Assembly: GCF_009930875.1 (NCBI RefSeq)
Contig: NZ_CP025249.1
Location: 868,001-932,000, forward strand
DNA length: 64,000 nt
Origin: Actinomyces sp. 432
GTDB lineage: Bacteria; Actinomycetota; Actinomycetes; Actinomycetales; Actinomycetaceae
Direction of reading: 5' to 3'
Part shown: piece after piece, positions 55,551 through 64,000 of the stretch
Position numbering within the stretch: the stretch's first letter is position 1
Layout of the letters: each line of letters opens with the position of its first letter
The notes under the pieces: model-generated
Database searches by the model: none
Seen by the model: only the letters and a program-made list of their open reading frames with translations
What the model was told of the DNA's origin: nothing
Position numbers and translations under genes: made by a program

Positions 55551-56291
55551 TCAGTCGTCGTCGATGTCGTCGTCGGCGACGTCGATCACCAGGCGGGTCG
55601 GGTTCGTCAGCGTGAAGATCCGGTAGGTCTGGGAGTCGGTGCCCAGCACCACCTGGAACTGGTCCTCGAAGGCCAGGTCGATGTAGGCCTCCTCAATGCC
55701 CTCGTCGTCGTCACGCCCGAGGGCGTCGAAATCGAAGCGCACCGGATCGGTGTAGGCCACCGCCTGCTGCTCCTCGCTGATCGGCATGGTTACGCCGGTG
55801 CCGGTGACTACCAGCGTGAAGTCGCCCTCGACGTTGATCGGGTCCCCCTTGCCCTGGGTGTGGGCCTGATCGGTCCACTGCGCCGACCAGCCCGGGGTGC
55901 CCTCACCGGAGAACTCCACCACGAAGCGGGAGTAGTCCTCGTCGTCATGGGAGCCGATGCGCACGTCGGAGATGACCAGTGCCGAGCCGTCGGCCGCCGC
56001 CTGGCCGTCGGCGCCGGTGCCCCAGGCTGGAGCGCCGGACGGGTCGGTCTCCTCCCGAGTGAGCGATCTGGTGCTGGTGGGCGTCTGCAAGGCGCTGGGG
56101 GACGCGGGTGCCGGGGCATCGTCGCTGGGCGCCGCGGAGGCAGTGCTGTCGGTGGGACCGGCGGTCACAGTCGGCGCGGATGCCTCCGGGGCGCCGTCGC
56201 CGGAGCCGCAGGCGCCCAGTGCGAGCGTGCCGGTCAGTAGCAGGGCCAGGGTGGGGGTGAGCATGCGGGGGAGCGGGCTTGGGCGTGTCAT
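55551..56291 (-). CDS. lipoprotein with AMIN-like domain
   Basis: A 246-residue lipoprotein. The signal LLLTGTLALGAC ends in a lipobox with Cys28. A Thr/Pro/Ala-rich linker follows, then a beta-sandwich from about residue 105 (VISDVRIGSHDDEDYSRFVVEFSG to LTNPTRLVIDVAD) typical of AMIN-like domains in actinobacterial lipoproteins, which often bind cell-wall material. AGGAG precedes ATG 56291. The open frame extends upstream antisense to ddl but has no coding signal. A cell-envelope role fits its place between gpsA and ddl. Confidence 0.87.
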   Translation of the reverse strand: MTRPSPLPRMLTPTLALLLTGTLALGACGSGDGAPEASAPTVTAGPTDSTASAAPSDDAPAPASPSALQTPTSTRSLTREETDPSGAPAWGTGADGQAAADGSALVISDVRIGSHDDEDYSRFVVEFSGEGTPGWSAQWTDQAHTQGKGDPINVEGDFTLVVTGTGVTMPISEEQQAVAYTDPVRFDFDALGRDDDEGIEEAYIDLAFEDQFQVVLGTDSQTYRIFTLTNPTRLVIDVADDDIDDD

Positions 56292-56453
56292 GACGTCTCC
56301 TGACCTCGAGTGAACCGCGCGTGTGATGTCAATCATACGGCTAGGGGGTGGGGATGCATAGGGGCAGATGCCTCGGTACCGCTCAGGCGGCGCGAACTGC
56401 GTCGGGTGGTGACTTGACACCCGATCCGCCCAGGTAGCGGTAGCGTTGCCACC

Positions 56454-57689
56454 ATGTCGGTCCCCAGCGCAGCAGGCGCAGTCAGCAATGGTGTAACCGC
56501 GGATTCCAGCCTCGTGAGCTCCGCGTCGGCCACATCGGCGAGCCCGGGCTCCCGGCCTGCCCGTCATGCGCGCAAGCCGCGGGTCGCCGTCGTCTTCGGC
56601 GGGCGCAGCGGCGAGCACACCATCTCCTGCGCTACCGCCGCCGGCGTGCTGGACGCCATCGACCGGGACCGCTACGACGTCGTGCCCGTAGGCATCACCC
56701 GGCAGGGCCAGTGGGTGCTCGTGGATGACGATCCCGACGCCCTGCGCCTGGACGATGCCCGCCCCCCGGTGGAGATCACCACCGACGGGCTCGGCCGCGG
56801 TGAACTCGCCATGCGGCTGGGAGGCGGGAAGCTGACCGCGATCACCCCCGCCGGCCCTGAGGTTCTCGGCGCCGTCGACGTGGTCCTGCCGCTGCTGCAC
56901 GGCCCCTACGGTGAGGACGGCACCATCCAGGGCATGCTGGAGATGCTGGGCCTGCCCTACGTGGGCTGCGGTGTGCTCGCCTCCGCCGCCGGCATGGACA
57001 AGCAGGTCACCAAGGTCCTGCTGCAGGCCGCAGGCATCCCCACCGCGCCGCATGTGCTCGTCGAGCCGCACCGGTGGCGCCGGGACAAGGACGCCATCCT
57101 CGCCCAGTGCGCCGACCTGGCCCGCCCCCTGTTCGTCAAGCCCGCCCGCGCCGGATCCTCCCTGGGCATCAGCCGGCTGGAGGACCTTTCCGACCTGGAG
57201 GCGGCCATCGAGTCCGCCCGCGCGGTGGACCCCAAGGTGCTGGTCGAGTCCGGCATCGTCGGCCGCGAGATCGAGGTCGCCGTCCTCGCCGGACACGGCG
57301 ACGACGCCCCCCGCGTGGCAGAGCCCGGCGAGATCGTCATGGACGCCGCCCACGGCGCCGGGGAGTTCTACGACTACGAGACCAAGTACCTGGCCCATGA
57401 CGCCGTCGCCATGGTCTGCCCCGCCCGCATCGCCCCGGCCGAGCGCGAGCTGCTTATGCGCCGTGCCGCGGAGGCGTTCATCGCCATCGGTGGGGAGGGG
57501 CTGACCCGGGTCGACTTCTTCCTCACCCCGGACGGGGAGGCGATCGTCAACGAGGTCAACACGATGCCCGGCTTCACGCCCTTCTCCATGTACCCCTACA
57601 TGTGGCAGGTATCCGGGCTGCCCTACCGCGACCTGGTCACCGAGTTGATAGAACTGGCGCTGGAGCGCCCCAGAGATGTCAACCGCTGA
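56454..57689 (+). CDS. ddl: D-alanine--D-alanine ligase
   Basis: A 411-residue ATP-grasp ligase making D-Ala-D-Ala for peptidoglycan. VAVVFGGRSGEHTISC is the N-terminal site; HGPYGEDGTIQGMLEMLGLPYVG, MDKQVTKVLL, FVKPARAGSSLGISR, and NEVNTMPGFTPFSMYP cover ATP and metal binding. The Tyr/Phe specificity residue region (MYP) indicates ordinary D-Ala-D-Ala rather than D-Lac activity (inference). About 40 extra residues precede the conserved start. Its end overlaps thiL by 14 bases. Confidence 0.96.
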   Translation: MSVPSAAGAVSNGVTADSSLVSSASATSASPGSRPARHARKPRVAVVFGGRSGEHTISCATAAGVLDAIDRDRYDVVPVGITRQGQWVLVDDDPDALRLDDARPPVEITTDGLGRGELAMRLGGGKLTAITPAGPEVLGAVDVVLPLLHGPYGEDGTIQGMLEMLGLPYVGCGVLASAAGMDKQVTKVLLQAAGIPTAPHVLVEPHRWRRDKDAILAQCADLARPLFVKPARAGSSLGISRLEDLSDLEAAIESARAVDPKVLVESGIVGREIEVAVLAGHGDDAPRVAEPGEIVMDAAHGAGEFYDYETKYLAHDAVAMVCPARIAPAERELLMRRAAEAFIAIGGEGLTRVDFFLTPDGEAIVNEVNTMPGFTPFSMYPYMWQVSGLPYRDLVTELIELALERPRDVNR

Positions 57690-58941
57690 CAGGCCCGCAG
57701 CCCGGGCAGGTGCCAGGCCGCTCCAGCACGGATACGGTGCCGGGCCGGCCGCCTCCGACGGTGCCGCCGTTGGCTCCGTTCCCGCAGTGGCCTCCGCCGC
57801 GACTGGCTCCGCTCCCACCGTCGCCGACCTGGGGGAGGAGGAGCTGCTGTCCGCCATTTCCCCGTTGCTGCCGCAGGCGGCTCGCGTGCTGGTGCCCAGC
57901 GGGGACGACAGCGCCGTGATCCCCGCCCCGGACGGGCGCTACTGCGTGAGCACCGACGTGCTCGTCCAGGGAGAGCACTTCCGCACCGACTGGTCCACTG
58001 CTCGCGACATCGGGGCGCGCTCCGCCGCCCAGAACCTCGCCGACATCGCCGCCATGGGGGCGCGGCCGACGGCTCTGGTGGTCAGCCTGGTGCTGCCGCG
58101 CACCACCCCGGTGCGCTGGGTGCAGGACCTGGCCCGCGGCTTCGCCGACGCGTGTGTGGGCACGGGCGCGGGCGTCGTCGGCGGTGATCTGAGCACCGGG
58201 GACCGGCTGGTCATCGCCGTCACCGTCCACGGCGACCTGGAGGGGCGCCGCCCGGTGCTGCGCTCGGGCGCCCAGCCCGGAGACCTCGTGGTCCACTGTG
58301 GCACGCTCGGCCGTTCGGCCGCCGGGCTCGCGCTGCTGCAGGCCGGCCTGGACGACCGCGATGGTGGCTGGGCCGACGTCGTCGCCGCCCGCTCCGATGC
58401 GCCGGGCGATACGGGCGCCGGTGCCGATGCGAAAGCCGAATACGGTGCCAGTGTGAAGACCCGCGACGGCGCCGCCGAGGCCGCCGCGTACTGCCTGCGC
58501 ATCTACCGGGCGCCGTCTGCGCCGCTGGCTGCGGGGCCAGCCCTGGCAGATGCCGGAGCCACTGCCATGCTGGACGTGTCCGACGGGCTGCTGCGCGACG
58601 CGGACCGGATCGCCCGGGCCAGCGGCGTTGTCCTTGACATCGCCGATCCGGAAGACGGCCCGGGTACCGGGCCGGCGCATGACCTCGCCGTGCTGGAGCC
58701 GGTTGCGCGGCTGCTGCGCGAGGACGCCGCGGATGCGCGCGACCTGGCGCGGGCATGGGTGCTGACCGGGGGAGAGGACCACGGCCTGCTGGCCACGCTG
58801 CCGCCGTCGGCGGTCGACCGGATGCCAGGGGGTGGCCGGGTGATCGGAACCGTGCGCGCCCTGAGCGACGGCGAGTCGGCGGGCGCCCGGATCGGCGGGC
58901 GCGTGCCCGGCAGGCTCGGTTGGGATCACTTCAGGGCGTAG
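57676..58941 (+). CDS. thiL: thiamine-monophosphate kinase
   Basis: A 421-residue ThiL that makes thiamine pyrophosphate from thiamine monophosphate. GDDSAVI and STDVLVQGEHFRTDWS carry Mg and substrate residues; NLADIAAMGARP and GGDLSTGD the ATP site; LDVSDGLLRDADRI and LTGGEDHGLLAT the C-terminal part. It is about 90 residues longer than usual owing to an Ala/Gly-rich N-terminus (to about residue 45) and an insert near 235-270. ATG 57676 overlaps ddl by 14 bases in another frame; a later start near the conserved VADLGEEELL is possible. Confidence 0.94.
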   Translation: MSTADRPAARAGARPLQHGYGAGPAASDGAAVGSVPAVASAATGSAPTVADLGEEELLSAISPLLPQAARVLVPSGDDSAVIPAPDGRYCVSTDVLVQGEHFRTDWSTARDIGARSAAQNLADIAAMGARPTALVVSLVLPRTTPVRWVQDLARGFADACVGTGAGVVGGDLSTGDRLVIAVTVHGDLEGRRPVLRSGAQPGDLVVHCGTLGRSAAGLALLQAGLDDRDGGWADVVAARSDAPGDTGAGADAKAEYGASVKTRDGAAEAAAYCLRIYRAPSAPLAAGPALADAGATAMLDVSDGLLRDADRIARASGVVLDIADPEDGPGTGPAHDLAVLEPVARLLREDAADARDLARAWVLTGGEDHGLLATLPPSAVDRMPGGGRVIGTVRALSDGESAGARIGGRVPGRLGWDHFRA

Positions 58942-58965
58942 ATGTCAGGCCCCGCCGCCATATCT

Positions 58966-59012
58966 ACCGATTTCGGCACGTAACTTCTACCGATCTCGGC
59001 GAGGGGAGGGGC
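58966..59012 (-). repeat. diverged CGAGACCGG-type repeat (copy 5)
   Basis: Read on the minus strand: CGCCGAGATCGG, spacer TAGAAGTTACGTG, CCGAAATCGG. It has the same unit spacing as the other copies but with transitions. A fragment of the same kind (TTTCTACCGACCTGGGCGAG) is at about 16107-16126. Confidence 0.55.
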
Positions 59013-59033
59013 TGAAAGAAGTGAGCAAAGCGA

Positions 59034-59068
59034 AAGGCCGCCGTCCGCGGATGCGGGACGACGGCCTT
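59034..59068. terminator. bidirectional terminator between thiL and rpmB
   Basis: AAGGCCGCCGTCC pairs with GGACGACGGCCTT (one G-T) around a 9-base loop, flanked by GAAA on the left. It lies between convergent genes and is the clearest terminator for rpmB. Confidence 0.8.
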
Positions 59069-59096
59069 CAGTGCCCTGCCGACGGGCGTGGCGCGC

Positions 59097-59288
59097 TCAG
59101 ATGTTGCGCGTCACCTTGCCGGCCTTGAGGCAGGACGTGCACACGTTTAGGCGCTTGGGGGTGCCGTTCACGAGAGCACGTACACGCTGAATGTTCGGGT
59201 TCCACCGGCGGCTGGTCCGCACATGGGAGTGCGAGACGCTCTTGCCGAAGACGGGGCCCTTGCCGCAGACGTCGCACACAGCAGCCAC
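59097..59288 (-). CDS. rpmB: 50S ribosomal protein L28 (zinc-binding form)
   Basis: A 63-residue L28. It begins AAVCDVCGKGPVFGKSVSHSH with one CxxC pair and ends CTSCLKAGKVTRNI with the second, so it is the zinc (C+) form. GTG 59288 follows CAGGAG. It is a single-gene unit, divergent from the FakA-like gene. Confidence 0.96.
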   Translation of the reverse strand: MAAVCDVCGKGPVFGKSVSHSHVRTSRRWNPNIQRVRALVNGTPKRLNVCTSCLKAGKVTRNI

Positions 59289-59606
59289 GGTTCCACTCCT
59301 GAATCTTCTTGGTGTAAGCGCGCGGGCCTTTTACCCGGCGCCGGGTCTACCGCCCGGCGACACGGGTCGCGGGCAACCCCAGCACCTTATCGGAAACGGC
59401 TCGCCACCCCAAGCGGAGCGGGTATGGGCTCGCGCACACGTCTCCCGCTGAACTGCACGAGCACGGCAAAGGCAGATTACCCGTTAATCTGGCCTCAGGT
59501 TCCCAGCGGCAGGTGCGGAGCCCGCAACGCAGGCCCGCACCCGCCTGCCGGCACGACGTGAGTACAGAGAACGAATACGGGAAACGAATACGGGATTAGG
59601 AGAAGC
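59289..59606. other. gap between rpmB and the FakA-like gene
   Basis: No gene, tRNA or convincing structure is seen in these 318 bases. They should hold divergent promoters. Near the right end AACGAATACGGG occurs twice in tandem (about 59571-59595), just before the TTAGGAG ribosome site. Confidence 0.5.
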
Positions 59607-61427
59607 GTGGCAGAACGCACCGGTACCCCCGCGACCGCGGGCACTGCGGCAGTGGCCCTGACCGCACCGCTCCTGCGCGCCTGGCTGGATGCCGCTCGTA
59701 CAGTCGCCGGGGCCACCCGCGATCTGGTTGACTCCCTCAACGTCTTCCCGGTTCCGGATGCCGACACCGGGACGAACGTGCTGCTCACCGTCCGCTCCGC
59801 CTGCGACGCCCTGACGCTCCTGCCCTCCGGCAGTGACCTGGCCCAGGCGGCACGGGTTGCCGCAGACGGCGCTGTCCGGGGCGCTCGCGGCAACTCGGGC
59901 CTGCTCATCTCCCAGGTGCTCGCAGCCCTGGCTGACGTGTGCGCGCAGGCCCCCGACCCGGCCGCGCTGCGCCCCGTGGAACTAGTGCACGCTTATGAGC
60001 GTATTGCCGCCACGACCTGGAGTGCCGTCTCCCGGCCCGTAACCGGCACACTTCTCACCGTGGCCCAGGACGCAGCAGCAAGTGCCCGGAGGGTTCTGTC
60101 CGAGTCCACTGCCGCCAGCCCGGCGACGGCGTCGGCGGTGGCGGCCTCGGCCGCATTCGGCGCCCAGGAGAGCGTGGTGGAGACCGCGGGTCTGGGCCAT
60201 GGCGCCGTCGACGCCGGCGGCGCGGCGCTGATGCTGATGTACACCTGCCTGTCGGACACCATCGACGGTGCCGGCCGGCAAGCCGGCTCCGCATCCCAGC
60301 CCTGCACCGACGTGGCCCGCCAGATGCTTGACGACCTGGTTGCCGCCGCCACCCACGGCTCCGGGGCGCGCGAGGACGCCGGCCCCTTCTCCACCGGGGA
60401 GTTCGAGGTCATGTACCTGCTGGAGGCCACCGCCGCTCAGGCCTCGGACCTGCGTCGCGACCTGGAGCGCATCGGTGACTCGGTAGGCGTGGTCGGTACC
60501 CCCGATGCGCTTGGTGTGGGCATGTTCCAGGTCCACGTGCACACCGACACCCCCCGCGCGGCCCTGCCTCGCCAGGGCCGCGCCCGCCAGGTATGTATCC
60601 ACCACCTGCACCCGACGGCGCTTGCAGTCGCCCCCACCTGGGACGCCGATGAGCCTCCGCTGCCCTTCTCCGGCGCCGGTGACAGCCGGGTGGTCTCCTT
60701 CGAGCGGCTGGCCAATCGCCGCAATCGGGGGCTGCCCGTACACGGCGGTACGGATTCCGCCTCCCGTGCCGCCCAGCGCGTGGGTGTGATTGCTTGTACT
60801 CGTGCTCCCGGCCTCATAGAGCAGTTCGCGCGCACGGGCGCCGTGGTGGTCCTGAACCCGGAGCGCGACGGCATTGTCCGCGCCGCCGGCGACCTCGGTG
60901 TCGCCCAGGCCATTGTGCTGCCCTGCGATTCTCGGGCCGCTGCCAGTGCTCATGAAGCCGCCCGGTTCCTGGCCGCGCGCTCCGCGGTGTCCTCCGTGCG
61001 CGGTGCCGGGAGCGGCGAGGCCGCCCGCACAGTTCCGGATGGCGTGCGCCTGCTGGTGTGCGACACCGATGACGAGGCGCGGGTGCTGGCGGCAGCCGTC
61101 GCCGTCGCCGGACAGACCGAGAATGCTGAGCTCGGTGCGCTGGCCACCCGCACGGGAAGCGTGGCTGCCGGCGTGCGCACAACGGCCCTGACCGGATCGG
61201 AGGCCGAGGCGGACGCAGTCGCTGCCACCCTTACCGCCGTGCTGCGCCCAGACGATGAACTCGTCACCGTGATTCTCGGCCGTGAGGCCTTGCCCGACGT
61301 CGGCGCCATGGCGGCCGCCGCCGTGGTCCGCTACGCCGAGCAGCAGGGCCTGTTACCCGACGCCATAGAGGTCGTTATCCACGCGGGCGCCCAGGCCGCC
61401 CCCGACGTCCTCATCGCCATTGGGTGA
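59607..61427 (+). CDS. DAK2/DegV-domain protein (FakA/YloV-like)
   Basis: A 606-residue cytosolic protein. The N-terminal DhaL-like kinase domain has FPVPDADTGTNVLLT and GARGNSGLLISQ, the ADP/Mg site. A middle and C-terminal DegV-like region ends in DELVTVILGREALPDV. In Firmicutes this architecture is FakA, which phosphorylates fatty acids bound to FakB; no FakB is seen here. The gene is just upstream of recG, its usual actinobacterial place. GTG 59607 follows TTAGGAG. Confidence 0.9.
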   Translation: MAERTGTPATAGTAAVALTAPLLRAWLDAARTVAGATRDLVDSLNVFPVPDADTGTNVLLTVRSACDALTLLPSGSDLAQAARVAADGAVRGARGNSGLLISQVLAALADVCAQAPDPAALRPVELVHAYERIAATTWSAVSRPVTGTLLTVAQDAAASARRVLSESTAASPATASAVAASAAFGAQESVVETAGLGHGAVDAGGAALMLMYTCLSDTIDGAGRQAGSASQPCTDVARQMLDDLVAAATHGSGAREDAGPFSTGEFEVMYLLEATAAQASDLRRDLERIGDSVGVVGTPDALGVGMFQVHVHTDTPRAALPRQGRARQVCIHHLHPTALAVAPTWDADEPPLPFSGAGDSRVVSFERLANRRNRGLPVHGGTDSASRAAQRVGVIACTRAPGLIEQFARTGAVVVLNPERDGIVRAAGDLGVAQAIVLPCDSRAAASAHEAARFLAARSAVSSVRGAGSGEAARTVPDGVRLLVCDTDDEARVLAAAVAVAGQTENAELGALATRTGSVAAGVRTTALTGSEAEADAVAATLTAVLRPDDELVTVILGREALPDVGAMAAAAVVRYAEQQGLLPDAIEVVIHAGAQAAPDVLIAIG

Positions 61428-63747
61428 GCCGGAGCCATGAGCCCCGAAGCCGGCAATCCTCCCGGGCGGCGTACCCCCGCGGCGCCGTACCCCTGCTCGA
61501 CCGCCCGCTGGACCGGCTCCTGGGAAAGACAACCGCCGCCCAGCTCGCCAAGCAGGGGCTGAATACGCCCCGCGCCCTGCTGCGCCTGTATCCGCGCCGC
61601 TATGACATGTGGGGGACCTGACCGACCTGCGCACCCTGAAGGACGGCGAGCAGGCCACCATTCAGGCGCAGGTGGTACGTGCGGCCTCGCGCCGCACCCG
61701 GGGCGGGAGGCCTCCTGCCCTGCTGGAGGCCACCGTCACCGACGGTAGCTCCAACATGGACCTGGTTATGTTCGGCAACCCCGGCCAGATGCGGCAACGC
61801 GCCGAAAAGCTGGCCCCCGGCACCACCGTGCTGCTGCACGGCAGGGTCGGGCTCCACCACGGACGCAAGCAACTGGCCGGGTCCCGCTTCCAGGTCCTGG
61901 ATGAGCTCGATGACGCCGAGCGTGAGGCGCTCCTGGCGCGGCCCATGCCGATTTATCCCGCCACCGAGTCCATGCCCTCCTGGATGGTGTCCCGAGCGGT
62001 ACGCACCATACTGGAGCAGATCGGCCCCGAGGACGTGCCCGAGCCACTGCCCGAGCAGGTACTCGCCGCGGAGGGGCTGATTGACGCCTACACCGCCTAC
62101 AAGTGGGTGCACGCCCCTGAGGAGGCTGCTCAGTGGCGCGCCGCCCGCCGCCGCCTGCGCCACGAGGAGGCCCTGGTACTGCAGACCGCCCTCGTGCAGC
62201 GCCGCCTTCAGCACGCCGCTGAGCACACGTCCGTGGCGTGGCCGGTCCCCGGCAGTGACTCCCTGCTCGCTGACCTGGACGCCGCCCTGCCGTACTCCCT
62301 CACAGCTGGGCAGACACGCGTAGGTGCGCAGATCGCCGACGCCCTTGACTCCACCGCGCCAATGCAGCTTCTTCTTCAGGGGGACGTAGGCAGCGGCAAG
62401 ACCCTGGTCGCACTGCGGGCCATGCTGCAAGTGGTAGGCGCCGGAGGACAGGCCGCCCTCCTGGCGCCCACGGAGATCCTGGCGGCCCAGCACCGGGCCT
62501 CCCTGGAGGCCCTGCTGGGCCCGCTTGCGCGCGCAGGCATGCTCGACGGCGGGCAGCGCGCCACCCGCGTCCGGCTGCTGACCGGCTCCACCCCGCCGGC
62601 GCAGCGCCGCCAGCTGCTGGCGGACCTGGCCGGCGGGGAGCCGAGCATCGTGGTGGGCACGCACGCCCTGCTGTCGCAGACGGTGCAGATTCCCCGCCTC
62701 GGGCTCATCGTCGTTGATGAGCAGCACCGCTTTGGCGTGGCCCAGCGTGACGCCCTGCGCGAGCGCGGCGGCGTTACTGATCCCACCACGCTCGCGCAGC
62801 GCACCCCGCATCTGCTGGTGATGACAGCCACACCCATTCCCCGAACCATTGCCATGACCGTGTTCGGGGACCTGGATACGGCGGTACTCGATGAGCTGCC
62901 CGCCGGCCGCAGCCCGATCACCACCCGGCTGGTGCCCTGGGAGCGTGAGTCCTGGGTGGAGCGTATCTGGCGGCGCGCAGCCGAGGAGGTGGCTGCAGGC
63001 GGACGCGTGTACGTGGTGTGCCCGCGTATCGATGCCAACGACGCCGGGGCGGACCCGGAGGAACCGGACCCGCAGGCCACGGCGCTGCTGGACGAGGCCG
63101 GCGGCCTCCCGCCGGAGGAGGCCGCGGCACGGCCGCTCGCCGCCGTAGTCGACTGGGCACAGCGCCTGGCTGACGAGCCCGCGCTCGCGGGAGTGGGTAT
63201 CGGCGCATTGACCGGCCGAATGACTGCGGCCGAGAAGGACGCCGTCATGGCGGACTTCGCTTCCGGGCGCACCCCGGTGCTGGTCAGCACTACCGTGGTG
63301 GAGGTGGGCGTGGACGTGCCGGAGGCCTCGATGATGGTGATCCTGGACGCTGATCGCTTTGGCCTGTCGCAGCTGCATCAGCTGCGCGGGCGCGTGGGGC
63401 GTGGCGAGCGGGAGTCCGTATGCGTGGCGGTGACCGGGGTGCAGGTCGGCAGCCCGGCATACCACCGGCTGAAGGCATTCGGAGACATCACTGACGGTTT
63501 CCGCCTGGCGGAGGCGGACCTGGAGTTGCGTAGCGAGGGCAATGTGCTAGGTGCTGCCCAGTCGGGGCGGCGTAGCGACCTGGACCTGCTGCGCGTCTCC
63601 CGTGATGGCGCGCTCATCGCGCGGGCGCGGGCGCAGGCGGAGGCGGTCATCGCTGCCGACCCGACCCTGGCCGAGCATCGGGACCTGGCCGCCGCCATCG
63701 CCGACCGGCTGGACGAGGAGGCTGGCGCCTACCTGGAGCGGTCCTGA
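61424..63747 (+). pseudogene. recG: ATP-dependent DNA helicase RecG, frameshifted near the N-terminus
   Basis: RecG remodels stalled replication forks and Holliday junctions. The N-terminal part, from GTG 61424 (4-base overlap with the preceding gene), reads LLDRPLDRLLGK and LLRLYPRRYDMWG, then stops. One more G in the five-G run at 61611-61615 joins it to DLTDLRTLKDGEQATIQAQVV and the intact rest: wedge domain, Walker A LLQGDVGSGKTLVALRAM, DEQHRFGVAQR, MTATPIPRTI, and the C-terminal motor with VVEVGVDVPEA and QLRGRVGRGE. Total about 774 residues. Loss of RecG is possible but a missing base in sequencing is more likely. Confidence 0.92.
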
Positions 63748-63775
63748 CACGCTGGCGCGCACCGGTGCGGGGTCG

Positions 63776-63799
63776 GCGGGCCGAATCGTCCCGGCCCGC
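63776..63799. terminator. possible terminator between recG and rsmD
   Basis: GCGGGCCG and CGGCCCGC form a perfect 8-base-pair stem around AATCGTCC, 29 bases after the recG stop and 17 bases from the convergent rsmD stop. Confidence 0.45.
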
Positions 63800-63815
63800 G
63801 GCGCGGGCGGGCCGA

Positions 63816-64000
63816 TCAGTGCCCGGCCGGCCCCGCGTCGGCCGAGGCGCCGTCGTCGGAAGTGCCGTCGTCTTCGGGCTCGGCGAACCAGAGCGTGGTC
63901 TCCCCGTATTTTCGCTCGGAGAAGCAGCGCAGCCCCGCGGGCCAGGACGGCTCGGGGGAGCGCGAGGAACGCTCGACCACGACCACCGCGTCCGGTGCCA
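63816..64000 (-). CDS. rsmD: 16S rRNA (guanine-966-N2)-methyltransferase, C-terminal part
   Basis: Partial gene running off the right edge. The visible 60 residues include VVVVERSSRSPEPSWP, then LRCFSERKYGETTLWF, the conserved end of RsmD, followed by a 20-residue acidic tail (EPEDDGTSDDGAS). RsmD methylates G966 of 16S rRNA. It usually lies beside recG in actinobacteria, but here it is convergent rather than co-directional. Confidence 0.88.
   Translation of the reverse strand, partial: APDAVVVVERSSRSPEPSWPAGLRCFSERKYGETTLWFAEPEDDGTSDDGASADAGPAGH

Noticed and set aside
56292..57857. Upstream extension of the lipoprotein frame over ddl
   Set aside because: The signal peptide, lipobox and ribosome site fix the start at 56291; the rest is antisense to ddl.

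Overview
The window is GC-rich chromosomal DNA with strong G/C bias at third codon positions, from a fermentative actinobacterium. The best guess is Actinomycetaceae (Actinomyces or a close relative). The reasons are a PTS with PEP-dependent enzyme I, L-lactate dehydrogenase, an LAXTG (class E type) sortase substrate, a PimB-like phosphatidylinositol mannosyltransferase, tandem clpP1-clpP2 and the lexA / LysM / nrdR arrangement. No rRNA, CRISPR array, integrase or transposase was seen.

Layout. 0-8 kb: PTS enzyme I, a free glucose-type EIIB and EIIA, 4-alpha-glucanotransferase and aminopeptidase N. 8-16 kb: a seven-gene plus-strand catabolic operon (MFS carrier, DeoR regulator, Zn-dehydrogenase, class I aldolase, FGGY kinase, D-2-hydroxyacid dehydrogenase, glycerate kinase) behind repeated ATGATCGAA sites. 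Its order suggests uptake, oxidation, phosphorylation and cleavage of a polyol or sugar acid, with one product entering glycolysis as 2-phosphoglycerate. Three of its genes look damaged. 16-21 kb: LCP enzyme plus LAXTG surface protein, M13 peptidase, RpiB. 21-25.5 kb: Nei glycosylase, cysE, cysK (with a cysteine-rich leader ORF) and a YigZ protein. 25.7-28.5 kb: rpmF, tRNA-Gly, tRNA-Pro, and a membrane protein flanked by two copies of a 122-bp repeat. 27.5-34.3 kb: mmuM/mmuP, trigger factor, clpP1P2. 34.4-37.4 kb: small orphan genes and an ImmA/IrrE peptidase with an unknown partner. 37.5-48.4 kb: methyltransferase, MFS, hflX, DinG-type helicase, ldh, then the SOS divergon lexA / LysM protein, nrdR and pimB. 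48.5-58.9 kb: IclR regulator, leuCD, murA, plsC, gpsA, AMIN-like lipoprotein, ddl, thiL. 59-64 kb: rpmB, a FakA-like protein, recG and the end of rsmD.

Two themes cut across the window. First, at least six otherwise well-conserved genes carry single-base indels, mostly at G/C runs; since housekeeping recG is among them, much of this is probably sequencing or assembly error. Second, the gaps carry several repeat families: a 23-bp 'CGAGACCGG' unit found at five or more places, a CGGTTCGT/ACGAACCG array near 55.3 kb, and the 122-bp structured element near the tRNAs.
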